From an uncultured Tateyamaria sp. (GTDB taxonomy: Bacteria > Pseudomonadota > Alphaproteobacteria > Rhodobacterales > Rhodobacteraceae): DNA of 64,000 nt. Positions 30,688 to 39,939 of this stretch are shown piece by piece. The notes beneath the pieces were generated by a model. The model had not been told where the DNA came from. It searched no databases and was given only the letters and a program-made list of their open reading frames with translations. Within the stretch, counting starts at the first letter, position 1. Every line of letters starts with the position of its first letter. Location of the stretch: positions 372,001 through 436,000 of the forward strand of contig NZ_CANNCF010000001.1 in NCBI RefSeq assembly GCF_947503045.1, written 5' to 3'. The position numbers were made by a program, and so were the translations under genes.

Positions 30688-31425
30688 ATGAAATATGAAC
30701 CTATTCCCGGTCAGCCCCAATACGCCACCGAAGAAGAAACCATGTCCGTCATCCGCGCGGTCCTTATCGAAGACGCCGCGCCCGCTCCGACCCGCAAGGA
30801 GGCCCGCGCCGAACGCCGTGCCGCCCAAGCCCGTGGCGCTGAGGCGGATGCTGAAACACCGGTGAAGGAAGACATTCAAGGCTTCAAGGCCTTTGTCGAA
30901 CGCACGCTTGAAGGCAATCCACGCCGGCGCGCGGACGACCTGCCCGTTTTGCAGGACCCTGCACCGGTTGCCGCCAAACCGGTCCGTAAGCGCCGGACCA
31001 ACCACGTCGCGGGTCTGGTGGCGCGGGTTGTGCGCCCCGTGCGCGATTTTCGCCCAACCACGCGGCACCTTGCGCTGGCCAGCCTTGCCCTGTTGGTTGT
31101 TCTGCGCCCCCATTGGTTTGTCATAAGCGGCGTTCTGATGGCCGCGCTCGCCATTGCCGGATTCCTGCTCATCGGATCGGACCGGATCTGGCGCGGCGTT
31201 ATGGCTTACCTCACCCGGGTTGAGGGGCGCGACCCCGAACGTGCCGCGCAGTTTCGGGCCCGCCTTGATCGGTTTGCCTGCCGCTGGGACGGGTTTCTCG
31301 ACATGTTCCCGGACGGGATGGTCGACAGTCTCTATATGCCCGACTTTCAGGACATTCAGAATGGCGATGCAGCCCACATGGACGCGATGAGCGAACGGCT
31401 AGCGCGTATGGTACACGACACCTGA
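30688..31425 (+). CDS. Conserved two-TM membrane protein, unknown function
   Basis: This 245-residue protein is not recognised. The N-terminal third is charged and Ala/Arg-rich (APTRKEARAERRAAQARG). The middle has a short Pro-rich linker, then a pair of membrane segments (HLALASLALLVVLR and VISGVLMAALAIAGFLLIG), and a C-terminal cytosolic region DPERAAQFRARLDRFACRWD that ends in YMPDFQDIQNGDAAHMD. I chose the ATG at 30688 (MKYEPIPGQPQ); the frame upstream overlaps the tRNA downstream region. It lies between tRNA-Trp and secE on the same strand. Confidence 0.65.
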   Translation: MKYEPIPGQPQYATEEETMSVIRAVLIEDAAPAPTRKEARAERRAAQARGAEADAETPVKEDIQGFKAFVERTLEGNPRRRADDLPVLQDPAPVAAKPVRKRRTNHVAGLVARVVRPVRDFRPTTRHLALASLALLVVLRPHWFVISGVLMAALAIAGFLLIGSDRIWRGVMAYLTRVEGRDPERAAQFRARLDRFACRWDGFLDMFPDGMVDSLYMPDFQDIQNGDAAHMDAMSERLARMVHDT

Positions 31426-31452
31426 TCAATCGCCCTATATGGGTCGACACCG

Positions 31453-31476
31453 GGCGGGATGCGCTGCAATCCCGCC
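31453..31476. terminator. Stem-loop before secE
   Basis: GGCGGGAT pairs with ATCCCGCC around an 8-nt loop. No run of T follows, so termination is only possible, not clear. Confidence 0.45.
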
Positions 31477-31540
31477 TTGAATTCGCCCATGCGCGCCGTT
31501 ATGTGCCTTTCATCCGCAGACAGGGACACGAAATCACGCC

Positions 31541-31738
31541 ATGGCCACAACCAACCCGCTTCAGTTCATCCAGCAAGTCCGTTCGGAAGTGTCCAAGGTC
31601 GTTTGGCCGACCCGGCGCGAGGTGCTGCTGACAACCGTAATGGTTTTCATCCTGGCTGCGCTGACTGCGGTCTTCTTTGCGATCGTCGATATCCTGATCC
31701 GTGGTGGGCTTGAAATGGTGCTGACCTATTTCGGTTGA
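31541..31738 (+). CDS. secE: Preprotein translocase subunit SecE
   Basis: The 65-residue single-helix protein has the SecE signature EVSKVVWPTRREVLLTTVMV followed by the membrane span ILAALTAVFFAIVDILI. It stabilises the SecYEG channel. It is followed by nusG after 175 bp, as in most bacteria. The interval holds a small inverted repeat (TGCAC ... GTGCA) but no clear terminator. Confidence 0.95.
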   Translation: MATTNPLQFIQQVRSEVSKVVWPTRREVLLTTVMVFILAALTAVFFAIVDILIRGGLEMVLTYFG

Positions 31739-31913
31739 CAGGCCGTTTAGGGACCCGCCTCTTGCACTTTGAAAATGTGCAGAGTATCCCCCAATCCTGA
31801 CCTAAGCTGAGGCGCGCGGCGATTCGAAGCCCCGCGCCGATTTTCATTCGGGTCGGCGCGTGTTCAGACACGTGACCTAAGAAACGACATATCGGGCAAG
31901 GGACCAGACGCAC

Positions 31914-32447
31914 ATGGCAAAACGGTGGTATTCGGTCAGCGTTCTTTCGAACTTTGAAAAGAAGATCGCCGAGACGATCCGGACTTCGGTTGCAGAACAC
32001 AACCTTGAGGACGAAATCGACGAAGTGCTGGTTCCGACCGAGGAAGTCATCGAAGTGCGTCGCGGCAAGAAAGTCACGACCGAGCGTCGCTTTATGCCCG
32101 GATACGTGCTGGTCCACATGGAAATGTCCGATCAGGGCTATCACCTGATCAACTCGATCAACCGCGTCACCGGGTTTCTTGGTCCGCAAGGTCGCCCGAT
32201 GCCGATGCGCGATGCCGAGGTGAACCAGATTCTCAACCGCGTTCAGGAAGGCGAGGACAGCCCACGCACCCTGATCCATTTCGAGATCGGCGAGAAGGTC
32301 AAGGTCAACGACGGCCCGTTCGAGGATTTCGATGGCATGGTCGAGGAAGTGGACGAAGACAACCAGCGCCTCAAGGTCACCGTGTCGATCTTTGGCCGCG
32401 AAACGCCAGTCGAACTGGAATTCACGCAGGTCAACAAACAGACCTGA
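31914..32447 (+). CDS. nusG: Transcription termination/antitermination factor NusG
   Basis: The 177-residue protein has an NGN domain (KRWYSVSVLSNFEKKIAETI, then FMPGYVLVHMEM) and a C-terminal KOW domain (FEIGEKVKVNDGPFEDFDGM). It binds RNA polymerase and couples it to ribosomes or Rho. A clear terminator follows at 32475, separating nusG from the OmpA gene. Confidence 0.97.
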   Translation: MAKRWYSVSVLSNFEKKIAETIRTSVAEHNLEDEIDEVLVPTEEVIEVRRGKKVTTERRFMPGYVLVHMEMSDQGYHLINSINRVTGFLGPQGRPMPMRDAEVNQILNRVQEGEDSPRTLIHFEIGEKVKVNDGPFEDFDGMVEEVDEDNQRLKVTVSIFGRETPVELEFTQVNKQT

Positions 32448-32474
32448 CCACCCGACACAACGCATTCAATACAC

Positions 32475-32507
32475 AGGCCGGGACCCGCAGGGGCGCCCGG
32501 CCTTTTT
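32475..32507 (+). terminator. Terminator after nusG
   Basis: AGGCCGGG at 32475-32482 pairs with CCCGGCCT at 32496-32503 and is followed by TTTT. Confidence 0.85.
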
Positions 32508-32766
32508 GCATTTATGACCCAGAGTTGAGAATCGGCGCGCCCATCAGACAGCCTATTCGAACAGGGCAGGCGGGGCATCCGCGATCCCGCTCTGAATCCG
32601 GGCTGTCGGGTCTCAATTGCCGAGATTTGCGTCACGGCAGTCCATTATGTCGGGGATAACTGGGCAATCGCGGTTGACCCTGTTTGCGGATTCACGCCAA
32701 ATTGTATGGTGAACCACAGCATTTAGTGAACTCACACAGTTTGAATGGCGTATCTTGGGGGACGCA
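32508..32766. other. Intergenic region nusG-OmpA gene
   Basis: With the terminator this is a 319-bp gap. I see no coding potential with support. The last 100 bp are AT-richer and should carry the promoter of the OmpA-domain gene, whose ATG at 32767 is preceded by a G-run. Confidence 0.5.
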
Positions 32767-33936
32767 ATGTATTTGAAAAGCATCAAGGAGAGTTTGCCTT
32801 GGCTCGTGCCGTCGGCCGCGATTGTCTTTGCAGGAACCGGGTTCCTGATGAATGCCAACAGTCCCAAGACCCCATCTGACGCGGATCAGGCAACGATGTC
32901 TGCGGCCACAACCGAACAGCAGATTGCCTCGCTGCAGGCCGCGCTGAATGCGGCATTGCGCGCCAATGCCGAAGAAGAAATCGTGGCCCGTCAGGCGACC
33001 GGCACAGATGCACTGTCGGCCATGCCGACACGTGCACAGCCAGATGTCGCCGCAACAGCACCCGTTGCCACCCCCGTACCAGAACCGGCCGACGACCGCG
33101 TCGCCGCGTTGACCATGCCCCATGCGGCGGCCAAGCAGTTCGCCTCGGGAGAGGCCGCAATTGAGGATGCGGCGCGTTGCATGGATGACCTGCGCAGCCT
33201 GACAACACAGGCGGTTGTCTACTTTCCGAATGGTGGCATCGACGCGGACGAAACTGGGGTCGAACAGGGCCGCCTGATTGGCCTTGTGGCACAGTCCTGT
33301 GAAGGCGTGCGGATCAAGGTCGAAGGCCACACGGACGCAACGGGCGATCCGGCGACCAACCTCGCCCTCAGCAAATTGCGCGCCGAACAGGTGATCGAAC
33401 GGATCGCCGCGTCTGGCATCAACACCAGTATGTTCTTTGCGGAAGGTGCCGGGCAACAGCGCCCCTCGGGTGTGGTGGGCCCGCAATCCACGGCCTTTTA
33501 TGACCGCCGCGTCGAATTTTCGGTGGTCAATCCGATCACCCGCGTTGCGGCCCGCGCGCCAACGGCGATCAGACCCTGGGCCAATGCGCCCTGCGTTGCG
33601 GCCTTGGAACAGGCGACGGCGAACGCGTATTTCTACTACGGCCCACGGTCGGTGTCGCTGCCCTCGCAGGATGTTGAGGCGGTACATGACATTGCAACGC
33701 TCGCCGCCAATTGCCCGCATGCGCGCCTGCGCATTGTCGGTCACCACTCCGGCGACGCGTCTGCGCGCGAAGACGTGCAAACCGGCATGCTGCGCGCCCG
33801 GGCCCTGATGGCCATGCTGGTGGGCCGTGGCATCGCGCCGGAGCAGATCATCGTCTCGGCCCCATCTCGTTCGGTGAGTGACCCGACCCGTCCCGATGGG
33901 CGTGTGAGTTTCGACGTTCTGCTGGAAGAAGGCTAA
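32767..33936 (+). CDS. OmpA-family protein with tandem OmpA-like domains
   Basis: The 389-residue protein has an N-terminal membrane anchor or signal (LPWLVPSAAIVFAGTGFLM) and an Ala/Thr/Pro-rich spacer. A first OmpA domain follows at about residues 130-260: YFPNGGIDADE, then IKVEGHTDATGDPATNLALS and RRVEFSV. A second copy follows at about 275-385: YFYYGPRSVSLPSQDVEAVH, then LRIVGHHSGDASAREDV and GRVSFDVLLEEG. The second lacks the strict peptidoglycan-binding HTD motif (HHSGD instead). It should bind the cell wall. The gene stands alone between nusG and rplK. Confidence 0.85.
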   Translation: MYLKSIKESLPWLVPSAAIVFAGTGFLMNANSPKTPSDADQATMSAATTEQQIASLQAALNAALRANAEEEIVARQATGTDALSAMPTRAQPDVAATAPVATPVPEPADDRVAALTMPHAAAKQFASGEAAIEDAARCMDDLRSLTTQAVVYFPNGGIDADETGVEQGRLIGLVAQSCEGVRIKVEGHTDATGDPATNLALSKLRAEQVIERIAASGINTSMFFAEGAGQQRPSGVVGPQSTAFYDRRVEFSVVNPITRVAARAPTAIRPWANAPCVAALEQATANAYFYYGPRSVSLPSQDVEAVHDIATLAANCPHARLRIVGHHSGDASAREDVQTGMLRARALMAMLVGRGIAPEQIIVSAPSRSVSDPTRPDGRVSFDVLLEEG

Positions 33937-33988
33937 GCCCGGCACTCCGAAAACGGGCAATTCCCCCATATTTTTACTTGCTACTGCA

Positions 33989-34016
33989 ACAGAGGCGCTG
34001 TATCCGGCGCCTCTGT
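33989..34016 (+). promoter_or_regulatory. Strong stem-loop in rplK leader
   Basis: ACAGAGGCGC and GCGCCTCTGT form a perfect 10-bp stem with an 8-nt loop, 112 bp before rplK. No T-tract follows. The position fits either the end of the OmpA transcript or a leader structure for autoregulation of rplKA by L1; I cannot decide from sequence. Confidence 0.45.
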
Positions 34017-34128
34017 CACGTTAGGTGACATCCCATGTGGGAGGCGAGGGCAACGCGTTGTCCAGACCGGACCACATCAACCATATCTCGGCGTCGCGAC
34101 GTGCGGGAGTTGAAAAGGAGATTGGCAC

Positions 34129-34554
34129 ATGGCCAAGAAACTCGTCGGGACGATGAAGCTGCAAGTTAAAGCAGGTCAGGCAAACCCGTCCCCACCCGTC
34201 GGCCCCGCACTGGGTCAACGCGGCATCAACATCATGGAATTCTGCAAGGCGTTCAACGCCAAGACCGCAGATATGGAGCCCGGCGCGCCGTGCCCGACCG
34301 TGATCACGTATTATCAGGACAAATCCTTCTCGATGGATATCAAGACGCCACCAGCGTCCTACTATCTCAAGAAGGCCGCCAAGGTGAAATCCGGCGCCAA
34401 GACGCCGTCGCGCGAAACCATCGGCACCGTCAGTGTCGCGCAGGTGCGTGAAATCGCCGAAGCGAAAATGGCCGATCTGAACGCCAACGACGTTGAAGGC
34501 GCAATGAAGATCATCCTGGGCTCTGCCCGTTCCATGGGCATCGAGGTGAAGTAA
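34129..34554 (+). CDS. rplK: 50S ribosomal protein L11
   Basis: The 141-residue protein shows the L11 signature: [20 protein letters not shown] at the N-terminus, and the C-terminal rRNA-binding domain [20 protein letters not shown]. It forms the GTPase-associated centre with 23S rRNA. A single base separates it from rplA, so the two form one operon. Confidence 0.98.
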   Translation: MAKKLVGTMKLQVKAGQANPSPPVGPALGQRGINIMEFCKAFNAKTADMEPGAPCPTVITYYQDKSFSMDIKTPPASYYLKKAAKVKSGAKTPSRETIGTVSVAQVREIAEAKMADLNANDVEGAMKIILGSARSMGIEVK

Positions 34555-34555
34555 G

Positions 34556-35254
34556 ATGGCAAAATACGGAAAACGCACAACCGCCGCCCGCGAAGCATTC
34601 GCAGGCAAATCCGATGTCACCGTCGAAGAGGCCGTGGCGCTGGTCAAAGGCAACGCCAAGGCCAAGTTCGACGAAACCATCGAAATCTCGATGAACCTCG
34701 GTGTTGACCCCCGCCACGCGGACCAGATGGTCCGCGGCGTTGTTGGTCTGCCCAACGGCACAGGAAAGGACGTGCGCGTCGCTGTCTTCGCCCGTGGCCC
34801 CAAGGCTGAAGAGGCTGAAAAGGCCGGTGCGGACATCGTCGGCGCAGAGGACCTGATGGAAACCATTCAGGGCGGCAAGATTGATTTTGACCGCTGCATC
34901 GCCACACCCGACATGATGCCCATCGTGGGTCGTCTCGGTAAGGTGCTGGGCCCACGCAACCTGATGCCCAACCCCAAGGTCGGCACCGTGACCATGGACG
35001 TCGAGACTGCGGTCAAGGCGGCCAAGGGCGGCGAAGTCCAGTTCAAAGTGGAAAAAGCCGGCGTGGTTCATGCCGGCATCGGCAAGGCCTCCTTTGACGA
35101 AGCCAAGCTGATCGAAAACGTCCGCGCCTTTGTCGGTGCGGTCGCCAAGGCCAAGCCAGCGGGTTCAAAAGGGACTTACATGAAGAAAGTCTCGCTCAGC
35201 TCGACCATGGGCCCCGGTGTCAGCGTCAACGTCGACAACGCCGTCGCCGAATAG
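34556..35254 (+). CDS. rplA: 50S ribosomal protein L1
   Basis: The 232-residue protein has the L1 motifs [20 protein letters not shown], then [16 protein letters not shown] and [12 protein letters not shown]. It forms the L1 stalk and in many bacteria represses its own operon by binding the leader RNA. A strong terminator follows at 35281. Confidence 0.98.
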   Translation: MAKYGKRTTAAREAFAGKSDVTVEEAVALVKGNAKAKFDETIEISMNLGVDPRHADQMVRGVVGLPNGTGKDVRVAVFARGPKAEEAEKAGADIVGAEDLMETIQGGKIDFDRCIATPDMMPIVGRLGKVLGPRNLMPNPKVGTVTMDVETAVKAAKGGEVQFKVEKAGVVHAGIGKASFDEAKLIENVRAFVGAVAKAKPAGSKGTYMKKVSLSSTMGPGVSVNVDNAVAE

Positions 35255-35280
35255 GCGAACCTCTCTTTTTCGAAGACCGG

Positions 35281-35312
35281 AAAACCGGGCTGTTCACGCA
35301 GCCCGGTTTTTT
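35281..35312 (+). terminator. Terminator after rplA
   Basis: AAAACCGGGCTG pairs perfectly with CAGCCCGGTTTT over a 6-nt loop, then TT. The A and T flanks make it bidirectional in form. Confidence 0.92.
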
Positions 35313-35393
35313 CATGGCCGAAATGCATATTTTCACCCGCGTGCCAAATTTCATGTACTGTCGATCAACAATAATGATGGGGAGATCAACGTG

Positions 35394-37094
35394 ATGGCCG
35401 ATGCCAAGCCGTGGGAGCAGTATTTTTCAGATGAGGCCAAGGCGCCAGGCGCGGGCACGCCATCGGCCGTGACCATTCCGGCGATGCTGGACGAGGTTGT
35501 CGCGAAATTTGGCGCCAAACCTGCGATGACAACGATCCTGCCCACCGGTGCGGACACCACCGTCAGCTATTCCGAACTCAAGGATCATGCCGCGGACTTT
35601 GCCACCTACCTGCGCGAGGATCTGAAGCTGGGAACCGGGGACACGGTGGCCATCATGTCCCCCAACTGCATCGGTTTCTGTGTGGCCTCCCTTGGCATCG
35701 CACTGGCTGGATGTATCGGCACCAACGTCAATCCGCTCTACACTCCCAACGAGCTGGAACATCAGCTCAACGACAGCAAGGCCAAGGCCATCGTCATCAT
35801 CGACCTGTTCGGCGACAAGCTGGACAAGGTGGTCGCCAACACCGGGGTGAAACACGTGATCACCCTGTCCATCGTCGATTTCTTTCCGACGCTGAAAAAG
35901 ATGTTGCTGGGCTTTGTGCTCAAGCGCGTGCGCAAAGTCATTCCGACGATGGCGACCGCGCATACGCGGCTAACCGACGCGCTGGCGATGGGCCGCGCGC
36001 ACACGGGACGCGATGTGGCGGCCTATACCAAGGGAGTCACGGGCAGCTCCGTCGCACTTTATCAGTACACAAGCGGCACGACGGGGCGCAGCAAGGGGGC
36101 GGGACTCACCCATCAGGCGATCCTGACCAATGCCGAACAGGGCCGGTTGATGACATCCGCGGTGGTGCGGGAAGGGAAAGAGGTCGCGCTGGTGGCCCTG
36201 CCGCTCTACCACATCACTGCCTTCACCCTGCTGTTCATCTCCGGGCTCAAGGTCGGCGGGCACGGCATCCTCGCCCCGAGCCCGCGCCCGCCCTCCAATC
36301 TCAAGGCGGCGTTTGAAAAGTACGAGATCACCTGGTTCACCGGCATCAACACCCTGTTCGCGGGCCTGATGGCCGAGCCGTGGTTCGACCGGAAACTGTT
36401 CCAGCACATCCGCTTCTGCGGATCGGGCGGGGCGGCGCAGCAGACCGGGGTGGCACAGAAATGGCAGGAGGCGACGGGGGTGGAGATCTTGCAGGGCTAT
36501 GGGATGACGGAAGTGTCCGGCATCCTCACCCTCAACCCGCCGGGGGAAAACCGGCTGGGCAAGGTCGGCGTGCCGGTGCCGGGGGCCGAAGTGCGGATCG
36601 TGGATGACGCGGGGCAGGATGTGCCGCACGGGGAGCCGGGCGAAGTGATCGCGCGCACGCCGTCGCTGATGCAGGCCTATCTCGACAACCCGGACGCGAC
36701 CGAGGATGTGCTGAAAGACGGGTGGTACTATTCGGGCGACATCGGGGTGATGGACGCGGATGGGTTCATCGAGATTGTGGACCGCAAGAAGGACATGATC
36801 CTGGTGTCGGGCTTCAATGTGGCGCCGAACGAGATCGAGGACGTGATCTCGACCTTGCCGGGGGTCGTGCAGGTGGGGGTCGTGGGGATCGCGGACGAAA
36901 AGACGGGGGAGGTTCCGGTGGCTTTCGTGGTGCGGTCCGATGACAGCCTGACGGAGGAGGCGGTGGTGGCGGCCTGCCGGGAGGCGCTGACCAACTACAA
37001 GATTCCGCGGCAGGTGAGGTTCGTGGAGGACGTCCCGGTGACCCTCTCGGGCAAGGTGCTGCGGCGGCAACTGCGGGAGGATCACTTTGGGTGA
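35394..37094 (+). CDS. fadD: Long-chain fatty acid-CoA ligase (AMP-forming)
   Basis: The 566-residue enzyme of the ANL superfamily has the P-loop-like motif YTSGTTGRSKGAGLTH, the A5 segment GYGMTEVSG, YYSGDIGVMDADGFIEIVDR (A8 hinge) and the C-terminal catalytic lysine region SGKVLRRQLR. It activates fatty acids to acyl-CoA through an acyl-adenylate. I chose the ATG at 35394 because GGGGAG precedes it at 9 bp. The downstream half is especially G-rich on the coding strand. The substrate chain length is not certain. Confidence 0.88.
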   Translation: MADAKPWEQYFSDEAKAPGAGTPSAVTIPAMLDEVVAKFGAKPAMTTILPTGADTTVSYSELKDHAADFATYLREDLKLGTGDTVAIMSPNCIGFCVASLGIALAGCIGTNVNPLYTPNELEHQLNDSKAKAIVIIDLFGDKLDKVVANTGVKHVITLSIVDFFPTLKKMLLGFVLKRVRKVIPTMATAHTRLTDALAMGRAHTGRDVAAYTKGVTGSSVALYQYTSGTTGRSKGAGLTHQAILTNAEQGRLMTSAVVREGKEVALVALPLYHITAFTLLFISGLKVGGHGILAPSPRPPSNLKAAFEKYEITWFTGINTLFAGLMAEPWFDRKLFQHIRFCGSGGAAQQTGVAQKWQEATGVEILQGYGMTEVSGILTLNPPGENRLGKVGVPVPGAEVRIVDDAGQDVPHGEPGEVIARTPSLMQAYLDNPDATEDVLKDGWYYSGDIGVMDADGFIEIVDRKKDMILVSGFNVAPNEIEDVISTLPGVVQVGVVGIADEKTGEVPVAFVVRSDDSLTEEAVVAACREALTNYKIPRQVRFVEDVPVTLSGKVLRRQLREDHFG

Positions 37095-37146
37095 GGGATT
37101 GGGGTGTCCCACGCTGGGACATTTTTGCGCCATAGGAAAATCAAGG

Positions 37147-37178
37147 GGTTACAGAGGCGGTTTTACCCTTTTGTAACC
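37147..37178 (+). other. Inverted repeat after fadD
   Basis: GGTTACA at 37147-37153 and TGTAACC at 37172-37178 are inverted, with an 18-nt interval holding TTTTACCC. It may be the end of the fadD transcript, but a clear T-tract is absent. Confidence 0.35.
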
Positions 37179-37243
37179 TTTGGGCCCCGGAGAGGGGGGA
37201 CGCGGAGGTCGGTGCCCCTTGGGTTTTTGGGGTGAAGGGTGTG

Positions 37244-37265
37244 ATGGGCAGATTGCCCATCCTAC
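37244..37265 (-). repeat. REP-like palindrome variant before the AT-rich gene
   Basis: ATGGGCAGATTGCCCAT at 37244-37260 is a 7-bp stem with a 3-nt loop. Followed by CCTAC, it reads GTAG-G-hairpin on the minus strand, matching the other GTAG elements in layout but with a different stem sequence. Confidence 0.6.
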
Positions 37266-37318
37266 GTGGTAATAGCGGACGGAATCAACGAAGTAGAATA
37301 GGGCATACGAGGCAAGAA

Positions 37319-38941
37319 ATGAAAAACAGCGAAAGCTTGGCTGAATTAGTAGTAGAAAATAGTGTTTCAGCTCCCGCACCACTAGATCCTGCCATCGCAT
37401 CAATTAATCTGGCGACAAGATCAAATCGATTGACAGAGGGATATGATCTTTCCGTTTCGGCCTTTTTTGGTAGTGAGCGTATCGAACTGACCGGTGGAGA
37501 TTTCGGAGTCAGTGTACAAATCTCGATTGAGCGTGCCCAAATTGACTTGGAGTTTGTTAGATGCCGAGCTTCGCTTGTGGACGATCCGACGTCACAGTTG
37601 TCTGACGAACGATTAGTTGAAGAGCGTACAACAATGCGTCGCGACAAATCGAGCAGCGCAGGTTTTCTGCTAGGAGCTTCGTCCAAGGCTGATGCGCAGC
37701 TAGAGGCTGGTTTCGACGTAAAGGGGCAAGTTGCAGGGTCCGGCGCGTATGAGAGAAATGTTGTACGCAACAGAAAGAACTGGCAACGTCTAAATGCCCA
37801 AACAATTCTCATCGGAACAATTCCAGGAGACTTAGATGGCATGGAACTCGATAATTTTTTAGGTTGGCGGGTATTTCCGGAAGTTACGGACGAACCCTCG
37901 GGAGTAATCGGCACCTTAAAAGTAAGAGAAGCATGGATAAACTTTATTAATGTCAAAAACACATCATTTAAAGGCCGTATCGGCCATAAGGCCAGAAAAC
38001 TATTTGAGTCAAACGATCAAAACCGAAAGAGAATGTTTGCACTTTTACTTCGGCATTTGTCGACAACGGGGTTGAGCACAAGGTCGTCACGTCCAGATGA
38101 AGCGGTCTTTGCGATCTTTCCATTTGTAGTTCGACCGGAAATAGACAAAGCCGTTGCCGTTAACGCGCCCGCGTCGTCTGGCCGTGTCCAACTAGAAAGT
38201 GAAAAATTAGAAGCGTTCTTGGTATCACCACCAGGCACTGAGGAAGAAACACTTGTGTCACTTGGCGTGTCACATGACTTAATTCGAGAAAATACTCGTA
38301 AAGCTAAGAGCAAGGGAAAAAGCCAAGGTCGTTTTCTAGGTTACACATCGCCGGTAGTTTGCGCGAGGGCATACTCACAACTTGTTAAAAGACAAAGAGT
38401 GGACGAAAAAGATTGGTCTGGCATAGCAAACAATCGGGTTCTAAGGGATTTGATAAACTTGGACTTGGTTAAGAAAATTGACGATTCTATTGTACCGGTT
38501 GAAGACTCTGTATCAGACGCAGATGCGATGTTTAGGCACTCAATTGCCCGTTGTGACACAGTGCAGTTAGCCCGAGGAATGCTAGTCGAGAACCCAAGTG
38601 TTTCTAGTACAGAAGTCGCAGAGATGGTGGATACAAAGTTCGGGAAGAGCTACAGCACCCACGGAACGAAGGTTCGCGTAGGTCAAGCGCTCAAACGATG
38701 GGCACGTTGGGTAGAGCCACATCTGATCGATCCAAAGGGGGGCGCAAAGTCAGACGCACTTCTCGAGGTGGCCAAGAGCAAGGTGGCCCAAGTTGGAGCG
38801 CGCACCTACGCAACTCCAAAAAATATTGCGATTGCTAAGGCGGGGTATGCTGCGGGAGATTCCGGCAAGGTAATTGCAGAGAGAATTGGTATGAGTTACG
38901 CGACACTGAAGCGTTGGAAAGACAGTGGAAAATTGGATTAG
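37319..38941 (+). CDS. AT-rich unknown protein with C-terminal DNA-binding-like domains
   Basis: I do not recognise this 540-residue protein. It is visibly AT-richer than all neighbours and uses codons such as AGA, TTA and ATA, so it was probably acquired. The N-terminal 200 residues look beta-rich (YDLSVSAFFGSERIELTGGD, ASLVDDPTSQLS, ILIGTIPGDLDGMELDNFLG). The middle is basic (RENTRKAKSKGKSQGRFLGY). Residues about 413-469 look like a winged helix (LARGMLVENPSVSSTEVAEM then VDTKFGKSYSTHG and QALKRWARW). The last 35 residues form a resolvase/Homeodomain-like HTH (KVIAERIGMSYATLKRWK). No catalytic motif is obvious. The ATG at 37319 is preceded by GAGGCAAG. It sits alone between fadD and rplJ, flanked by a REP-like hairpin, a setting typical of insertion beside conserved genes; a phage-defence role is possible but unproven. 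Confidence 0.6.
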   Translation: MKNSESLAELVVENSVSAPAPLDPAIASINLATRSNRLTEGYDLSVSAFFGSERIELTGGDFGVSVQISIERAQIDLEFVRCRASLVDDPTSQLSDERLVEERTTMRRDKSSSAGFLLGASSKADAQLEAGFDVKGQVAGSGAYERNVVRNRKNWQRLNAQTILIGTIPGDLDGMELDNFLGWRVFPEVTDEPSGVIGTLKVREAWINFINVKNTSFKGRIGHKARKLFESNDQNRKRMFALLLRHLSTTGLSTRSSRPDEAVFAIFPFVVRPEIDKAVAVNAPASSGRVQLESEKLEAFLVSPPGTEEETLVSLGVSHDLIRENTRKAKSKGKSQGRFLGYTSPVVCARAYSQLVKRQRVDEKDWSGIANNRVLRDLINLDLVKKIDDSIVPVEDSVSDADAMFRHSIARCDTVQLARGMLVENPSVSSTEVAEMVDTKFGKSYSTHGTKVRVGQALKRWARWVEPHLIDPKGGAKSDALLEVAKSKVAQVGARTYATPKNIAIAKAGYAAGDSGKVIAERIGMSYATLKRWKDSGKLD

Positions 38942-39351
38942 CCTGTAGCTTTCGGAAAAAATCGCAAATTATGCTTTGGCGCACAATCTCGCGACAGAAC
39001 CCATATCGCCATCCCGCCGGGACGGGCTGGCGATGGCCCGGCGCCTTCGGCTTGATTCCGGGCGAGTTGGCGCCAACCTTCCCCCTTCACAAACCCCCCC
39101 AAACCCTCTAACTCCCACCCAAGGTCGCTCCCGTTGATTCGGGCGCGTCCTACTTTCGTCCGAGACGGTGGGTGAGGCGTACCTCATAAATCCTGCCCGA
39201 GGCGGGAACAGACCTGTTTCTCCAGAAGCTCGCCGTTTTGAGCCTCTGGCGGTCTTGGACCCCCTGACTTTCGAGGACCAAACCGCCGGAGTGATCCGGT
39301 GCTACTAGAGCCGGGGACCCCGCACAGGGCCCCCACAAATGGAGTGAAACT
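38942..39351 (+). other. rplJ leader region
   Basis: This 410-bp interval has no supported ORF. A strong hairpin stands at 39005-39034 (ATCGCCA pairs TGGCGAT, inner CCCG pairs CGGG) near the boundary of the AT-rich insert. The last 200 bp, with several GC-rich pairing segments close to rplJ, have the position and style of the L10-binding leader that regulates rplJL in other bacteria; that role is inferred. Confidence 0.5.
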
Positions 39352-39867
39352 GTGGATAGAGCCCAGAAAGAGAAAGTGGTCGAGGAACTCGGCCAGATCT
39401 TTGAAAGCTCTGGCGTCGTTGTGGTTGCCCACTACGCCGGTCTGACAGTTGCCGAAATGCAAGACCTGCGTGCCCGTGCACGCGACAACGGGTCGAGCGT
39501 TCGTGTCGCCAAAAACAGGCTCGCCAAAATCGCCCTTGAGGACAAGCCCTGCGCAAGCATTGCTGATTTCCTGACGGGCATGACCGTTCTGACCTTTTCC
39601 GAAGACCCCGTGGCCGCGGCCAAGGTGTCCGAGGACTTTGCCAAGGAAAACGACAAGTTCGTGATCCTCGGCGGGGCCATGGGTGAGAACGCGTTGGACC
39701 GGGCCGGTGTGACGGCTGTGTCCAAGATGCCATCGCGCGAGGAGCTTATCAGCACCATCGCCGGCATGCTTGGCGCACCTGCATCCAATATCGCCGGGTC
39801 CATTGGCGCACCTGCAAGCAACATTGCGTCCATCCTGTCCACGATCGAGGACAAGGCGGCAGCGTAA
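39352..39867 (+). CDS. rplJ: 50S ribosomal protein L10
   Basis: The 171-residue protein starts at a GTG codon with [20 protein letters not shown] and contains [20 protein letters not shown] and [12 protein letters not shown], typical of L10. It anchors L7/L12 dimers in the stalk. Two near-identical [20 protein letters not shown] units at the C-terminus form the helix that binds L12. It is followed after 72 bp by rplL. Confidence 0.97.
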   Translation: MDRAQKEKVVEELGQIFESSGVVVVAHYAGLTVAEMQDLRARARDNGSSVRVAKNRLAKIALEDKPCASIADFLTGMTVLTFSEDPVAAAKVSEDFAKENDKFVILGGAMGENALDRAGVTAVSKMPSREELISTIAGMLGAPASNIAGSIGAPASNIASILSTIEDKAAA

Positions 39868-39939
39868 GCAAACGTCTGAGCGGCGTGTGAGAATTGCACA
39901 CGTTGGAACACACATATCGAAACGGAAAGAGCTGATAAA

